This document shows positions 53,173 through 62,646 of a stretch of 64,000 nt of DNA, piece after piece. Where the stretch lies: contig NZ_WCHR01000020.1 in NCBI RefSeq assembly GCF_008973825.1, forward strand, positions 124,001 to 188,000, written 5' to 3'. Under the pieces are notes generated by a model. The model was not told the DNA's origin and ran no database searches. It saw only the letters and a list, made by a program, of their open reading frames with translations. The DNA is from Gemmobacter serpentinus. GTDB lineage: Bacteria; Pseudomonadota; Alphaproteobacteria; Rhodobacterales; Rhodobacteraceae. Made by a program: the position numbers and the translations under genes. The first letter of the stretch is position 1; each line of letters opens with the position of its first letter.

Positions 53173-54609
53173 TCAGTCTGACAGGTTTTTCGCAGAGGGG
53201 GACGCGGAAGACAGACGGATCGTCGCCGCAAGCCCGCCAGTCGGGCGGTTGCGTAGATCCAGGGTGCCGCCCTGCCCGCGGATGATGGACAGCACGATGG
53301 AAAGGCCCAGTCCGGTGCTGTCGTCACCGCTGCGCGCCAGGCGGAACCGTTCCCCCGCGATGCGCAGCGCCTCGGGGTCCATCCCGGGCCCCTCATCGGT
53401 GACCTCGATCACGATCTGCTCCTCCGCGCGTCTTGCCGCCAGCAGCACCCGCCCGCCCATGGGCGATGCAGCCAGCGCATTGGCGGCAAGGTTGCTGACC
53501 GCCTCGAACAACAGTGGCTCGGTCGCGGCCGTCATAAGCGGCATCTCGGACACATCCACCTCCAGCATGATGCGCCGCTTGCGGGCCGGCGGAAGATGCA
53601 GCAGCGCGACTTCGCGCAGAAGATCTGCCGCATCGACCCCCACGCCGTCGGCGGCCAGCATCGCCCCGTTGCGCGCCCGCGCCAACGCTAGAAGCTGCGC
53701 GGTCATGCGTGACGTCCGGTCGATCACCGGCAGCATCGCCGCGACGGCATCCCGTTGCGCATCGCGATCCGTCGCCCGAAGGGCATAATCGGCCTGTGTT
53801 CGCAGCACCGCAATCGGTGTTTTCAGCTGATGCGAGGCATCGTCGATGAAGCGGCGTTGCAGTTCAGCCTCGGCACGGCTGCGCTGCATCAGCCGGTTCA
53901 TTGCCCCGACGAGGGGCTGCACCTCGCGCGGCAGCTGGCTGCCGTCCAACTGGCGCAGATCATCGGGTTCGCGACGGTCAAGCCGTTCTTTCAACGCGAA
54001 AAGCGGCCGCAAGGCCATATGGACCCCAAGCGCCAGCAAGCCCCCCGCCACCAGCACCGCCAGCACATCGCGCCAGATGGCGCGACCGATCACATTGCGC
54101 AGGAATGCCTCACGCGAGCCGGTGGTTTCGGCCACCTCGATGATGATGTTCTGCGCCTTGGAGGCGCCATAAAGCGGCGCGTCAAGCGGGCGCATATAGG
54201 CCCCGATCCGCACTGTGCGGCCAAAATATTCTGCATCGTAGAAGATCATACGCCCATCGGGCAAAGGCGGCGGGGGCGGCAGCAGCGCATCGCCGATCTG
54301 CACCAGACGATCATCGGTCGAGACCCGGAAAAACACCTCGCCCCCGGCGGTCGCCTGAAAGGTTTCAAAAAGCGGATAAGGCAGCTCCACACCGACCCCG
54401 CCGCTTTCGGTCGAGATGTTCAGGTCGATGGCGCGGATCGCCCCCGAGAGCGAGCGGTCATAGGCGCTGTCGGCAAGATCGCGCAGGATCGATGCCGTCA
54501 GCCAAAGGCCGACCCCCATCAGGAAGGCCAATGTCGGGATGATCCAAAGCCCCAATGTCTGCCAAAGGGCACGGGCCGAGCGCGGGCGCTTGGCGGCACG
54601 CTCAGCCAT
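53173..54609 (-). CDS. tctE: Sensor histidine kinase TctE
   Basis: A 478-residue sensor kinase. Two membrane helices (about 17-45 and 185-205) flank a periplasmic sensor region. H-box DASHQLKTPIAVLRTQADYAL, N-box NLAANALAAS, G-boxes DEGPGMDP and GLGLSIVLSI are present. It overlaps the response-regulator gene by 8 bases. It presumably senses a carboxylate and controls the adjacent tctCBA genes. Confidence 0.93.
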   Translation of the reverse strand: MAERAAKRPRSARALWQTLGLWIIPTLAFLMGVGLWLTASILRDLADSAYDRSLSGAIRAIDLNISTESGGVGVELPYPLFETFQATAGGEVFFRVSTDDRLVQIGDALLPPPPPLPDGRMIFYDAEYFGRTVRIGAYMRPLDAPLYGASKAQNIIIEVAETTGSREAFLRNVIGRAIWRDVLAVLVAGGLLALGVHMALRPLFALKERLDRREPDDLRQLDGSQLPREVQPLVGAMNRLMQRSRAEAELQRRFIDDASHQLKTPIAVLRTQADYALRATDRDAQRDAVAAMLPVIDRTSRMTAQLLALARARNGAMLAADGVGVDAADLLREVALLHLPPARKRRIMLEVDVSEMPLMTAATEPLLFEAVSNLAANALAASPMGGRVLLAARRAEEQIVIEVTDEGPGMDPEALRIAGERFRLARSGDDSTGLGLSIVLSIIRGQGGTLDLRNRPTGGLAATIRLSSASPSAKNLSD

Positions 54610-55273
54610 CGCAGGCTTCCAGCAGATAGCCCAGGCCGCGCAGCGTCACGATCTGCACCTTGTCTTCGCCCAGCTTGCGGCGCAGACGATGGATGATCAC
54701 CTCGATCGCCTCAAGTTGCAGGTCACTGTCATGTCCCACCAGCCGATCAAGGATCTGCTGCTTTGACAGCGGATGCCCGGCGCGCCGGATCAGCGTGGCA
54801 AGCACTGCATGTTCGCGCGGCGACAGGGCCAGGGTTTCGGAAGCCAGGGTAAAACGCTGTGCAGCCTGGTCATAGACCAGTCCACCACAGGTATAGACCC
54901 CGCGCGCCCGGCCATGACTGCGCCGCACCAATGCGGCCAACCGCGCCTCGAGCTCCTCAACCGCGAAGGGCTTGGCCAGAAAGTCATCGGCCCCGGCATT
55001 GAGCAAAGCAACCCGACCGACCAGACTGTCGCGGGCCGTGACAATCAAGGCTGGAATGCCGTCTTCGGATTTGCGCAGCCGCGTCAGCAATGCCGCCCCA
55101 TCCAGCGACGGCAAGCCAAGGTCAATCACTACCGCGTCGAAATCATCTCCGGCAAGGCGGCGCTCGGCCATGAGCCCGTCATCTTCCCATTCGACCACGC
55201 AGCCGCGCTGTGCCAGAGACTGGCTCAGCCAGTTGGCCAGATCGACATCGTCTTCCACCAAAAGAATGCGCAT
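54602..55273 (-). CDS. tctD: Response regulator TctD
   Basis: A 223-residue OmpR/PhoB-type response regulator. Receiver domain starts at MRILLVEDDVDLANWL with phospho-acceptor in VIDLGLPSLDG and K in FLAKPF. The winged-helix effector domain contains LSPREHAVLATLIRR and IEVIIHRLRRKLG. I start at ATG 55273; ATG 55336 upstream gives an unrelated extension. First gene of the tctDECBA-lyase unit. Confidence 0.93.
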   Translation of the reverse strand: MRILLVEDDVDLANWLSQSLAQRGCVVEWEDDGLMAERRLAGDDFDAVVIDLGLPSLDGAALLTRLRKSEDGIPALIVTARDSLVGRVALLNAGADDFLAKPFAVEELEARLAALVRRSHGRARGVYTCGGLVYDQAAQRFTLASETLALSPREHAVLATLIRRAGHPLSKQQILDRLVGHDSDLQLEAIEVIIHRLRRKLGEDKVQIVTLRGLGYLLEACDG

Positions 55274-55411
55274 GGGCGACTTGTCCTCAGCGGCCATCTG
55301 ACCAGCCATTTGGCACGACCCGCCCCAAAGAACCAAGCTGCGCCTGCAACGGGAACGCGGTCATGCGGCCATTTTACCAGATCGCCCGCATCCATCGACG
55401 ACAGATGGCCG

Positions 55412-56281
55412 TCAATCTGTCACGCGGGTTTCCAGCAGCGCAACCGCCTTTGCGGACAGCTCTGCCACCGCAGCATTGCGGGTCGACCAGTTCGCTGGTG
55501 TGTCCGAAAGGTAGATCGCCACGAAGAACGGGGCGCGGCCGGGGGGCGTCAGCATTGCTACGATATTGCGGGTGTGATCGCGCCCCCCGCCGGAGCGGTC
55601 GGCAACCTGCCAGCCCGGCGGGACCGAGGGGCGCAGCAAGGTGCCGGTGACGCCGCCGATCGACATCCATTCGATCAGTTGCGCGCGCGAGGCGGGAGCA
55701 AGCGCGTCCCCTGTCAGCAATACCTGCCAGCTGGCCACCATGGCGGCGGGGCTGGTGGTGTCCCGCGGATCGCCGGGCAAGAACAGGTTCATCTCGGGCT
55801 CTTTGCGGTCCAGCCGGGTAACGCTGTCGCCGATCCCGCGCAGGAAGGCGGTCACCGCCTGCGTGCCGCCCATGCGGTCGATCAGCAGGTTGGCAGCGCC
55901 ATTGTCGCTTTGGTCGAGCGTGGCGAGACACAGACGGGCGATCGACAGGCTGCCGCCAAGATAGCGTGACGTGACAGGTGAATTGCGCGGAACCTGCGCC
56001 CCGATCCGCACGCTTTCTTCGAGGCTGATTTCGCCGCGATCAACGCCCTGCAGGATGCCGCCGCAGAGGACGGATTTGAACGTGCTGGCCATCAGGAACC
56101 GCTCGTCCTGCCGATGCCCCCAGCTCCAGCCGGTGGCGGTATCAAGGATCTGGATGCCGATCCTCGCCTCCAGATCGGTCTCCAGCCGGGTAATTGTGGC
56201 ACCGAGATCTGCCTCAGGCGTCTGCGCGTGTAGCGGTGCGGCGAGCAGCAGAAGGATGGCGGCGATAAGACGGAAAAACAT
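55412..56281 (-). CDS. Class A beta-lactamase, RSG variant
   Basis: A 289-residue periplasmic class A serine beta-lactamase. Signal peptide MFFRLIAAILLLLAAPLHA. Catalytic motifs: S66-T-F-K69, S125-D126-N127, E161 in RKEPEMN. The third motif is R229-S230-G231 where most enzymes have KTG or KSG; RTG/RSG occurs in the carbenicillinase-type subgroup. Start ATG 56281; the TTG at 56308 would put extra residues before the signal. It diverts no obvious neighbours; probably chromosomal and penicillin-hydrolysing, which is inference. Confidence 0.9.
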   Translation of the reverse strand: MFFRLIAAILLLLAAPLHAQTPEADLGATITRLETDLEARIGIQILDTATGWSWGHRQDERFLMASTFKSVLCGGILQGVDRGEISLEESVRIGAQVPRNSPVTSRYLGGSLSIARLCLATLDQSDNGAANLLIDRMGGTQAVTAFLRGIGDSVTRLDRKEPEMNLFLPGDPRDTTSPAAMVASWQVLLTGDALAPASRAQLIEWMSIGGVTGTLLRPSVPPGWQVADRSGGGRDHTRNIVAMLTPPGRAPFFVAIYLSDTPANWSTRNAAVAELSAKAVALLETRVTD

Positions 56282-56404
56282 GCGGTGGTTCGGTGATGTC
56301 TGCAACAAGATGGCGCAGGCTTAGCACAGGCCGCAAGTCATGTCCGCAATGCCGAACCCTAAGTTGGGTGCCGCACGGGCCGATGTCCTCAACGGATCCG
56401 CACT

Positions 56405-56950
56405 CTATGCCGCAACCTTCCAGGTCCTGGGGCTGACATAAAGAATGCTGCCATCGACACTGACCATCACGTCTCCATCCTGAATGTTGACCTGCAACCG
56501 CATTGAGCGACTGGCCTGCCCTGCGAGCCCGGCGGTGTCCTCTTGCGTCAGGTTGACCACCTGAAGATTGTCAAAGCGCGCAGAGCTGCCCTTGATCTTG
56601 TCCCACCAGATCTCGGCCTGTCTGCCCCCATAGGCATAGACCGTGACCTTTTGGGACTTGCTGCAGGATTGTCGAATGACCTTCTCGCTGGGCAGGCCCA
56701 GCGCCACCCAGAGTTCAAGCTCGCCGCTCAGGCTCTTTTGCCAGATATCCGGCTCATCTTCCGTCGACAGGCCCTTGGTCATTTCCAGCTGCGCCGCTGC
56801 ATTGAGCGCGAAAGCCAGCAGGCGCACCATCAGCCGTTCATCCGTTTCCGATGGGTGCTTGGCAACGGTCAACTTGTGGGTATCGTAATAGTGACGATCC
56901 ATGTCGGCCACGGACAGCTCGACTTTATGGATGGTGGCATTCTGCGCCAT
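56405..56950 (-). CDS. yaeQ: YaeQ family protein
   Basis: A 181-residue YaeQ-family protein. The sequence shows the family-typical ADMDRHYYDTHKLTVAKHPSET core, followed by RLLAFALNAAAQLEMTKGLSTEDEPDIWQKSLSGELELWVALG. YaeQ folds like a PD-(D/E)XK nuclease and was linked to Rfah suppression; its role is not settled. ATG 56950 is preceded by a GGGGG run; the upstream ATG at 56971 is alternative. Confidence 0.9.
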   Translation of the reverse strand: MAQNATIHKVELSVADMDRHYYDTHKLTVAKHPSETDERLMVRLLAFALNAAAQLEMTKGLSTEDEPDIWQKSLSGELELWVALGLPSEKVIRQSCSKSQKVTVYAYGGRQAEIWWDKIKGSSARFDNLQVVNLTQEDTAGLAGQASRSMRLQVNIQDGDVMVSVDGSILYVSPRTWKVAA

Positions 56951-57044
56951 GACGGACCCCCTGCAAGACAAGGCTACTTAGTGTGTTTGCCGCCAATATG
57001 TAAGCGCGAAGGTGCCGTCCCAATTGGGACGACACCGTTTCGCC

Positions 57045-57824
57045 CTATGCCACAGGCACCGTTCCGCCATCGATGATATGTTCGGTCCCGGTGATGGATG
57101 CGGCGCGGTCTGACGCCAGGAAGGCGATCAGGTCTGCAACCTCTTGCGGGGCGGCGGGGCGACCCAAGGGAATGCCGCCGAGCGATCGCATGATGACCGC
57201 AACCGCCTCGTCATAGGAAATCCCGGCTTCTTCGGCGATGCGCAGGGCCAGACCGTTGGCCCCCGGATTGGCGATCCAGCCCGGGGATACCCGCACCACG
57301 CGCACGCCCTTGGGCGAGACCTCTTTCGAGAGGCTCTTGCTATAGGTGTTGAGCGCGGCCTTCGCCGCAGCATAGCCGGTGGTCGCCTCGGGCAGCGGCA
57401 GCCGACCCTGGATCGAGGTGACATGGATGACAACGCCATGCCCTTGCGCGATCATGCCCGGGATCAGCGCACGATCCAGCCTGACGGCAGGAAAGAAGTT
57501 GAGGTTGAGTTCCTTCTCCCATTCCGCATCGGTCAGCGCGACAAAGCCGCCGGAGGGCGCGGAGGAACCGCCCAGCACATTCACCAGAATATCAAGCCCG
57601 CCAAGATCGCGATGCACTGCATCGACGACGGTCTGCACCCCCGCGACCGTGGTCAGATCCGCTTCAACGAAGCCCACAGCCGGGGCATCTGCGGGCCTCT
57701 TGCGCGCCGTGGTCAGCACATGGGCACCAAGTTCCCGGAACAGGGCAACCGTCGCAGCGCCAGCCCCAGAAGTGCCGCCGGTAATCAGGGTCCGGCGGCC
57801 CTGCAATGTCAGGAACGGGGTCAT
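57045..57824 (-). CDS. Short-chain dehydrogenase/reductase
   Basis: A 259-residue SDR oxidoreductase. Rossmann [15 protein letters not shown] at ~17, NVLGG near 83, catalytic S near VIHVTSIQG and the Y-x-x-x-K signature in [20 protein letters not shown]. It uses NAD(P)H on an unknown alcohol or ketone. Start overlaps the stop of the NTF2-like gene (ATGA), so the two are cotranscribed; LysR at 58289 is divergent and is their likely regulator. Confidence 0.92.
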   Translation of the reverse strand: MTPFLTLQGRRTLITGGTSGAGAATVALFRELGAHVLTTARKRPADAPAVGFVEADLTTVAGVQTVVDAVHRDLGGLDILVNVLGGSSAPSGGFVALTDAEWEKELNLNFFPAVRLDRALIPGMIAQGHGVVIHVTSIQGRLPLPEATTGYAAAKAALNTYSKSLSKEVSPKGVRVVRVSPGWIANPGANGLALRIAEEAGISYDEAVAVIMRSLGGIPLGRPAAPQEVADLIAFLASDRAASITGTEHIIDGGTVPVA

Positions 57825-58150
57825 ACGGTGATCTCCAACTCGGCGATCTTGTCTTGCTCCAGGACGAAGAAGAACCGCAAGTCGATCGGGCTACCTGGGA
57901 AATTGCCAACGGCATGGGCCGTCACCTGGGTCCTGCCGTTCTCGGTGCCGATGAAGAAGGGTGTCACCGTATAATCGTATTGCTGTTCTTCTGCGGCCAT
58001 CCAGTCGCGGATGGCATCGCGTCCCCGATGCGTCTTGCCCTTATCTTTCACGATACCACCTGCGGTGAAGGCAGACGCGACCGCCTCTGGGCTGCGGTCG
58101 CGGTCGGCGTCGAAGTAGGCTTTGATGCTATTCGGTAGAATGATCGCCAT
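57821..58150 (-). CDS. NTF2-like/SnoaL-fold protein
   Basis: A 109-residue protein of the NTF2-like fold, with [22 protein letters not shown], then [11 protein letters not shown] and [14 protein letters not shown]. Members are small enzymes or ligand-binding proteins. I start at ATG 58150, six bases after GGAG; ATG 58162 and the frame to 58192 are alternatives. It forms an operon with the SDR gene. Confidence 0.82.
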   Translation of the reverse strand: MAIILPNSIKAYFDADRDRSPEAVASAFTAGGIVKDKGKTHRGRDAIRDWMAAEEQQYDYTVTPFFIGTENGRTQVTAHAVGNFPGSPIDLRFFFVLEQDKIAELEITV

Positions 58151-58288
58151 TTTGATCTCCATCCATGGTTTCTGCAGGCCCCGCTTTGGCATCGCCGCGG
58201 TGCGGGGTTGACGAGAGACAATCTAGATCTGGACGATTGGCGCGATAATTGGGATAAAGCAGCATGAGGAATGTCGATAATAAGGACA

Positions 58289-59185
58289 ATGACCCGGCCT
58301 CTCTTTTCTGATCTGGATGCCGTTCTCAGCGTGGCCCGGCTTGGCTCATTCCGGGCGGCGGCGCTTGATCTCGGCATGTCGACCACGGCACTCAGCAATG
58401 CCATCGCCAAGCTGGAACAGCGTCTGGGGGTTCGCCTGTTCAACCGCACGACGCGAAGCGTCGCGCTGAGCGATGCAGGGCGGGCCTTTGTCGACCGGGT
58501 CGGGCCCGCCATGACGGATATTCACGATGCGATGCGCGTCGTGCAATCGTTGCAGGACACACCTACCGGCACCTTGCGCATAAATGCTTTCGCCTCGGCT
58601 GCGCGCGAGGTGATGGCACCGCTCCTTATCCCCTTCCTGCGACGCTATCCGCAGGTGCAGATCGATCTGGTGACGGAAGGCAAGCTGGTCGATATCGTTG
58701 CGGGCGGGTTTGATCTGGGGTTGCGCCCCCTCGACCTGGTGCCCAGCGATATGATCGCCATCTCGCTGCGCCTGCCGCGTGGAAACGCCGTCGTCGCCGC
58801 GCCGGAGTTCCTTCAGCTCCATGGCTCCCCCACCGTGCCAACCGATCTTTACCGCTTCCGCTGCATCCGCGCGCGCCTGCCCAACAACGCCTTGTTCCGC
58901 TGGCGATTTGAGAAAGACGGGGTGCCGGTCCAGATCGATGTGCAGGGTGCCCTGACGCTTGATGAATCAAGCCTTGTTCGGATCGCGGTGCGGGAAGGCA
59001 TGGGGCTCGGCTATGTTCAAGAGGCGGATGTGCGCGAGGATATCGCCGCGGGTCGGCTGGTGCGGGTTCTCGAAGACTGGACCCCGTCCTTGGCACCGCT
59101 GGCGCTTTATTATCCGGGACGGAAGAACCCACCCGCCGCCTTCAGCGCCTTTATTGCTGCCGCGCGAGACTTCGCCGGCGCATGA
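58289..59185 (+). CDS. LysR-family transcriptional regulator
   Basis: A 298-residue LysR regulator of the SDR/NTF2 type group (begins [20 protein letters not shown], then [31 protein letters not shown]). Effector domain ~90-290. I prefer ATG 58289 (aligns with family starts); ATG 58271 is alternative. It is divergent from the NTF2-like and SDR genes, so likely regulates them. Confidence 0.9.
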   Translation: MTRPLFSDLDAVLSVARLGSFRAAALDLGMSTTALSNAIAKLEQRLGVRLFNRTTRSVALSDAGRAFVDRVGPAMTDIHDAMRVVQSLQDTPTGTLRINAFASAAREVMAPLLIPFLRRYPQVQIDLVTEGKLVDIVAGGFDLGLRPLDLVPSDMIAISLRLPRGNAVVAAPEFLQLHGSPTVPTDLYRFRCIRARLPNNALFRWRFEKDGVPVQIDVQGALTLDESSLVRIAVREGMGLGYVQEADVREDIAAGRLVRVLEDWTPSLAPLALYYPGRKNPPAAFSAFIAAARDFAGA

Positions 59186-59247
59186 AGGCGGCAATCCCGG
59201 TCCATCTTGCCAAAGCCAAGGTCACGACCTGACACGCCCGCCGAAGA

Positions 59248-60696
59248 TCAGCTCTGCATAGGTGCCGCCGCAAAATCCATGTCAAAGATGCGCCCACGGT
59301 TCAGGATGCCCCGTGGATCAAGCGCCGCTTTCAACAGACGCATCGTCGCGATCTGTTCCGGGCTGCGCGACAGGTGCAGCCAAGGCTTCTTGTCGACGCC
59401 AATTCCGTGCTCTGCCGAGACCGAGCCACCATATGCGGCAACCAGCTCCAGCAAGCGCGCCATCGCCGCCTCTTTCTGCGGTGTTTGGAACACATAATGC
59501 AGATTGCCGTCGCCCATATGGCCAAAGACATGGAAGGCGGTTTCGGGGTCGATCTGCCGCAGGGCCGCCTGACTGTCGCGCAGGAAATCGGCGATACGGA
59601 GCGTGGGCACGCTGATATCTCCACTGGCGACATGATCCAGGCTGCGCACGAAATCCGCGCAACCATCGCGCATATCCCACAGGGCCAGAAATTCGCGCGG
59701 GGATTGCGATACCACCGCATCCAGCGCCAGCCCCTCTTCGATCGCGGCCATCAGCGTGGTCATGAACACCTCTTCGGCCGCGGCGGCGCAGGCCTCGGCC
59801 TGAATCTCGGCCAGAACATAGACCGGGGCTTCGGTGCTGAGTGGCGGGGTGATCCCCAGATGCCTGGTCACGCCATGATAGGCACCCGGCAGCATGATCT
59901 CGAAGGCGGATAGCACGCCGCCCACCTCGGCGCGCAGCTGTTCCAGCAGGGCAAGCGCCGCCTCGACCGAAGGCAGGGCCAGAAAGGCGTTCGCCTCCAC
60001 CACCGGGCGCGGATGCAGCCGCAGCAGGGCGCGGGTCACGATGCCAAGTGTGCCCTCGCAGCCGATGAACAGCTGGTTCAGGTCATAGCCGCTATTGTCC
60101 TTGGCGATGTCCTTCAGCGCGCTCAGGATCGTGCCATCGGCCAACACGACCTCAAGCCCGGCCACCTGCGCGCGGAACATGCCATAGCGCAGCACCCGGA
60201 TGCCCCCGGCATTGGTGGCGATATTGCCGCCGATGGTCGCGGTGCCACGGGCGCCGATATCGACGCCGAACATCTGGCCGGCTTCAGTCGCGGCTTCCTG
60301 CACGCGCTGCAGCGGTGCCCCGGCCTCGGCCAGAACGGTGGTGGCACCGGGGCGGACTGGCTCCACCGAGGTCATCCGCTCCAATGACAGCACGGCCTCG
60401 CCCGCGCGGATGCGATGCGCGCCGGACAGGCCGGTGCGCCCGCCCTGCACGACCAGCGGCTGGTGAAAGGCATGGCAGGCCGCCATGGCGGCCGCCAGTT
60501 CTGCCGTTGACCCCGGGCGCAGGACAAAGGCGGGCCGGGCCGAGGCCCGGTCGCGCCGATCCTCCTGATACCGCGGATCGATGGCATCGCCAGTCAGCAG
60601 GGCCTGCGCAGGCACAACCTGCGCCAACCGGGCCAGCAAGGCTTCGAGTCGCTGATCCCCAACCATCTGATCCCCGAATCTCTGATCTTTGGTCAT
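59248..60696 (-). CDS. FAD-linked oxidase (D-lactate/2-hydroxyacid dehydrogenase type)
   Basis: A 482-residue VAO/PCMH-type flavoprotein, resembling GlcD and D-lactate dehydrogenases. The FAD-binding domain is marked by QPLVVQGGRTGLSGAHRI and GTATIGGNIATNAGGIRVLRYG. The C-terminal metal/substrate motifs are HVFGHMGDGNLHYVF and SAEHGIGVDKK. It oxidises a D-2-hydroxy acid to a keto acid. GGGGAGG precedes ATG. Divergent from the GntR/AcuI pair, which suggests joint regulation. Confidence 0.9.
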   Translation of the reverse strand: MTKDQRFGDQMVGDQRLEALLARLAQVVPAQALLTGDAIDPRYQEDRRDRASARPAFVLRPGSTAELAAAMAACHAFHQPLVVQGGRTGLSGAHRIRAGEAVLSLERMTSVEPVRPGATTVLAEAGAPLQRVQEAATEAGQMFGVDIGARGTATIGGNIATNAGGIRVLRYGMFRAQVAGLEVVLADGTILSALKDIAKDNSGYDLNQLFIGCEGTLGIVTRALLRLHPRPVVEANAFLALPSVEAALALLEQLRAEVGGVLSAFEIMLPGAYHGVTRHLGITPPLSTEAPVYVLAEIQAEACAAAAEEVFMTTLMAAIEEGLALDAVVSQSPREFLALWDMRDGCADFVRSLDHVASGDISVPTLRIADFLRDSQAALRQIDPETAFHVFGHMGDGNLHYVFQTPQKEAAMARLLELVAAYGGSVSAEHGIGVDKKPWLHLSRSPEQIATMRLLKAALDPRGILNRGRIFDMDFAAAPMQS

Positions 60697-60812
60697 GCGC
60701 CCCCTCCCCGGTTTGCCCCGAAAAGATGCGTCAGTTTATATATTTGTCAAACCTATTATTGTTTAAATATTCCAGCTATGCTCGCGTCGAATCCACGAAC
60801 GGGGAGATCGGC

Positions 60813-61583
60813 ATGGCACTGCAATATGACGAGATTGTCCGATCCGGCCTGTCGCGGCAGGTGGCCGATCTGATCCGGGCTGCCATTTTGGATGGCCGTC
60901 TGGCGGTCGATGAACGCCTGCCCAATGAAGAAGAGTTGGCACGACGCTTCGGCATCTCGCGCCCGACGGTGCGCGAGGCGCTGAAGGTTCTGGCGGCGCA
61001 AAATCTGATCCGGTCGCGGCGTGGGCCGACGGGGGGCAATTTCGTCATCCGCCCCGAGCCGGAGGGCGTGGCGCGCGCCATCACAGATGCCGCAACGCTG
61101 CTGGTCGGCGTTGGCAGCTTTGGCAGCGACGAGATCGTTCTGGCCCGGGTCGAGACCGAGAGCCTGTGTTGCAAACTGGCTGCCGCAAACCGCAGCGACG
61201 CGGATCTGGCCCGCATGGGCGAAGAGATCGCGCTGCAACGGCAAGACGGCCTGACGGATGAAGATTTCTGCGCCTCGGATGTGCGGTTTCATCGCGCGCT
61301 GGTGACCGCCACGGGCAATGGCCCGCTGCGCCTGATGATGTATGCCGTGATCGAGAGCTTCATTCCGATCACCAATATGCTGATCTATCGCGAGCACGAA
61401 CGCCGCCGCACCGCCGATAGCCATGAACGGATCATGATGGCGATTGCGGATCGCGAGGGTGACCGCGCGGCGGCACTGATGCGCAGCCATCTGGATGGCC
61501 TGCGCAGCGTTTTGGACACCGCATTGGAGCGGCGCGCCGCCGCTGCCTCTGCACGACATTCCGAGGGAGGAGATGACAGATGA
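60813..61583 (+). CDS. GntR-family regulator (FCD type)
   Basis: A 256-residue FCD-type regulator. Winged helix LAVDERLPNEEELARRFGISRPTVREALKVLAAQNLI; FCD ligand motifs include FCASDVRFHRALVTATGN, ADSHERIMMAI and MRSHLDGLR. ATG 60813 has GGGGAG six bases before it; the frame back to 60315 lies opposite the oxidase gene. The 116-base gap (60697-60812) is AT-rich and serves both divergent genes. Overlaps acuI (ATGA). Confidence 0.92.
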   Translation: MALQYDEIVRSGLSRQVADLIRAAILDGRLAVDERLPNEEELARRFGISRPTVREALKVLAAQNLIRSRRGPTGGNFVIRPEPEGVARAITDAATLLVGVGSFGSDEIVLARVETESLCCKLAAANRSDADLARMGEEIALQRQDGLTDEDFCASDVRFHRALVTATGNGPLRLMMYAVIESFIPITNMLIYREHERRRTADSHERIMMAIADREGDRAAALMRSHLDGLRSVLDTALERRAAAASARHSEGGDDR

Positions 61584-62575
61584 CCCAACCATTCCGCGCG
61601 ATGATGATCGTCGATCAGGATGGCAAGCCAAAGGCCGAATTTCGCGACCTGACGCTGGCCGACCTGCCCGATCATGAGGTGCTGGTCGAGATTTCGCATT
61701 CGACGCTGAACTACAAGGACGGGCTGGCCATCTCTGGCAAGGGCCGGATCGCCCGGCGTCTGCCGATGGTTGCGGGGATCGATCTGGCCGGGGTGGTGGT
61801 CGAAAGCCGTAGTTCTGCCTGGAAGGCCGGGGACCGGGTTCTGGTCAATGGCTGGGGCCTGTCGGAAACCGAATGGGGTGGCTATGCCCGCTTTCAGAGG
61901 CTGAAGCCCCAATGGCTGACCCGGCTGCCGGAAGGCTTTACCGCCGAGCAAGCGATGGCGGTGGGCACGGCTGGCTACACCGCCGCGCTTTGCGTCGATG
62001 CACTGGAAGACTGGGGCGTGATCCAGCCGGGCGGCGCAGAGGTCCTGGTGACCGGGGCCGCCGGTGGCGTGGGCTCCACCGCGATCAGCCTGCTGGCGCA
62101 GGGTGGCTACAAGGTGACCGCCGCCACCGGACGCCCCGAGACCCATGACTATCTGGCAAGCCTTGGCGCGACGGGGTTTGTCGACCGGGCGGCGCTGGCC
62201 GAAAAGGGCGGACCGCTGCAAAAGGAACGCTGGGGCGGTGCGGTGGATTCCGTGGGCTCCACCACGCTCGTCAATGCATTGGCCCAAACCGTCTATGGCG
62301 GCGCGGTCGCGGCTTGCGGTCTGGCCGGCGGTCTGGATCTGCCCGGCACGGTGATGCCGCATATCCTGCGCAGCGTGGCGCTGATCGGGGTCGACAGCGT
62401 GATGGCACCGCAAACCCGGCGGGATCGCGCATGGTCCACGCTGGCCGCGCGGCTGGACAAGGCGCATTTGGCAAGTATCGCCCGGGTCGAGCCGATGTCG
62501 GCCCTGCCGCAGCTTGCCGACGACATCATCGCGGGCAAGATCCGGGGGCGCGTCATCATCGATGTGACGGCCTGA
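61580..62575 (+). CDS. acuI: Acrylyl-CoA reductase-like medium-chain dehydrogenase/reductase
   Basis: A 331-residue zinc-free MDR oxidoreductase of the YhdH/AcuI type. N-terminal STLNYKDGLAISGKGRIARRLPMVAGIDLAG and GGYARFQRLKPQWLTRLPEG are family-typical; the NADPH-binding loop reads VLVTGAAGGVGSTAISLLA. AcuI reduces acrylyl-CoA to propionyl-CoA, important in DMSP and 3-hydroxypropionate metabolism. Overlaps GntR and is followed by a strong terminator. Confidence 0.87.
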   Translation: MTQPFRAMMIVDQDGKPKAEFRDLTLADLPDHEVLVEISHSTLNYKDGLAISGKGRIARRLPMVAGIDLAGVVVESRSSAWKAGDRVLVNGWGLSETEWGGYARFQRLKPQWLTRLPEGFTAEQAMAVGTAGYTAALCVDALEDWGVIQPGGAEVLVTGAAGGVGSTAISLLAQGGYKVTAATGRPETHDYLASLGATGFVDRAALAEKGGPLQKERWGGAVDSVGSTTLVNALAQTVYGGAVAACGLAGGLDLPGTVMPHILRSVALIGVDSVMAPQTRRDRAWSTLAARLDKAHLASIARVEPMSALPQLADDIIAGKIRGRVIIDVTA

Positions 62576-62604
62576 CAGCGGAATCTGACCGGGAAAAGCA
62601 AAAG

Positions 62605-62626
62605 GGCCGGAGAGACATCTCCGGCC
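62605..62626. terminator. Bidirectional terminator
   Basis: Perfect 9-base stem GGCCGGAGA (62605-62613) / TCTCCGGCC (62618-62626), loop GACA, A-rich on one side and followed by ATTCTTG on the other. Between the convergent AcuI and acyl-CoA ligase genes. Confidence 0.75.
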
Positions 62627-62646
62627 ATTCTTGATTGTCCCGCAGC

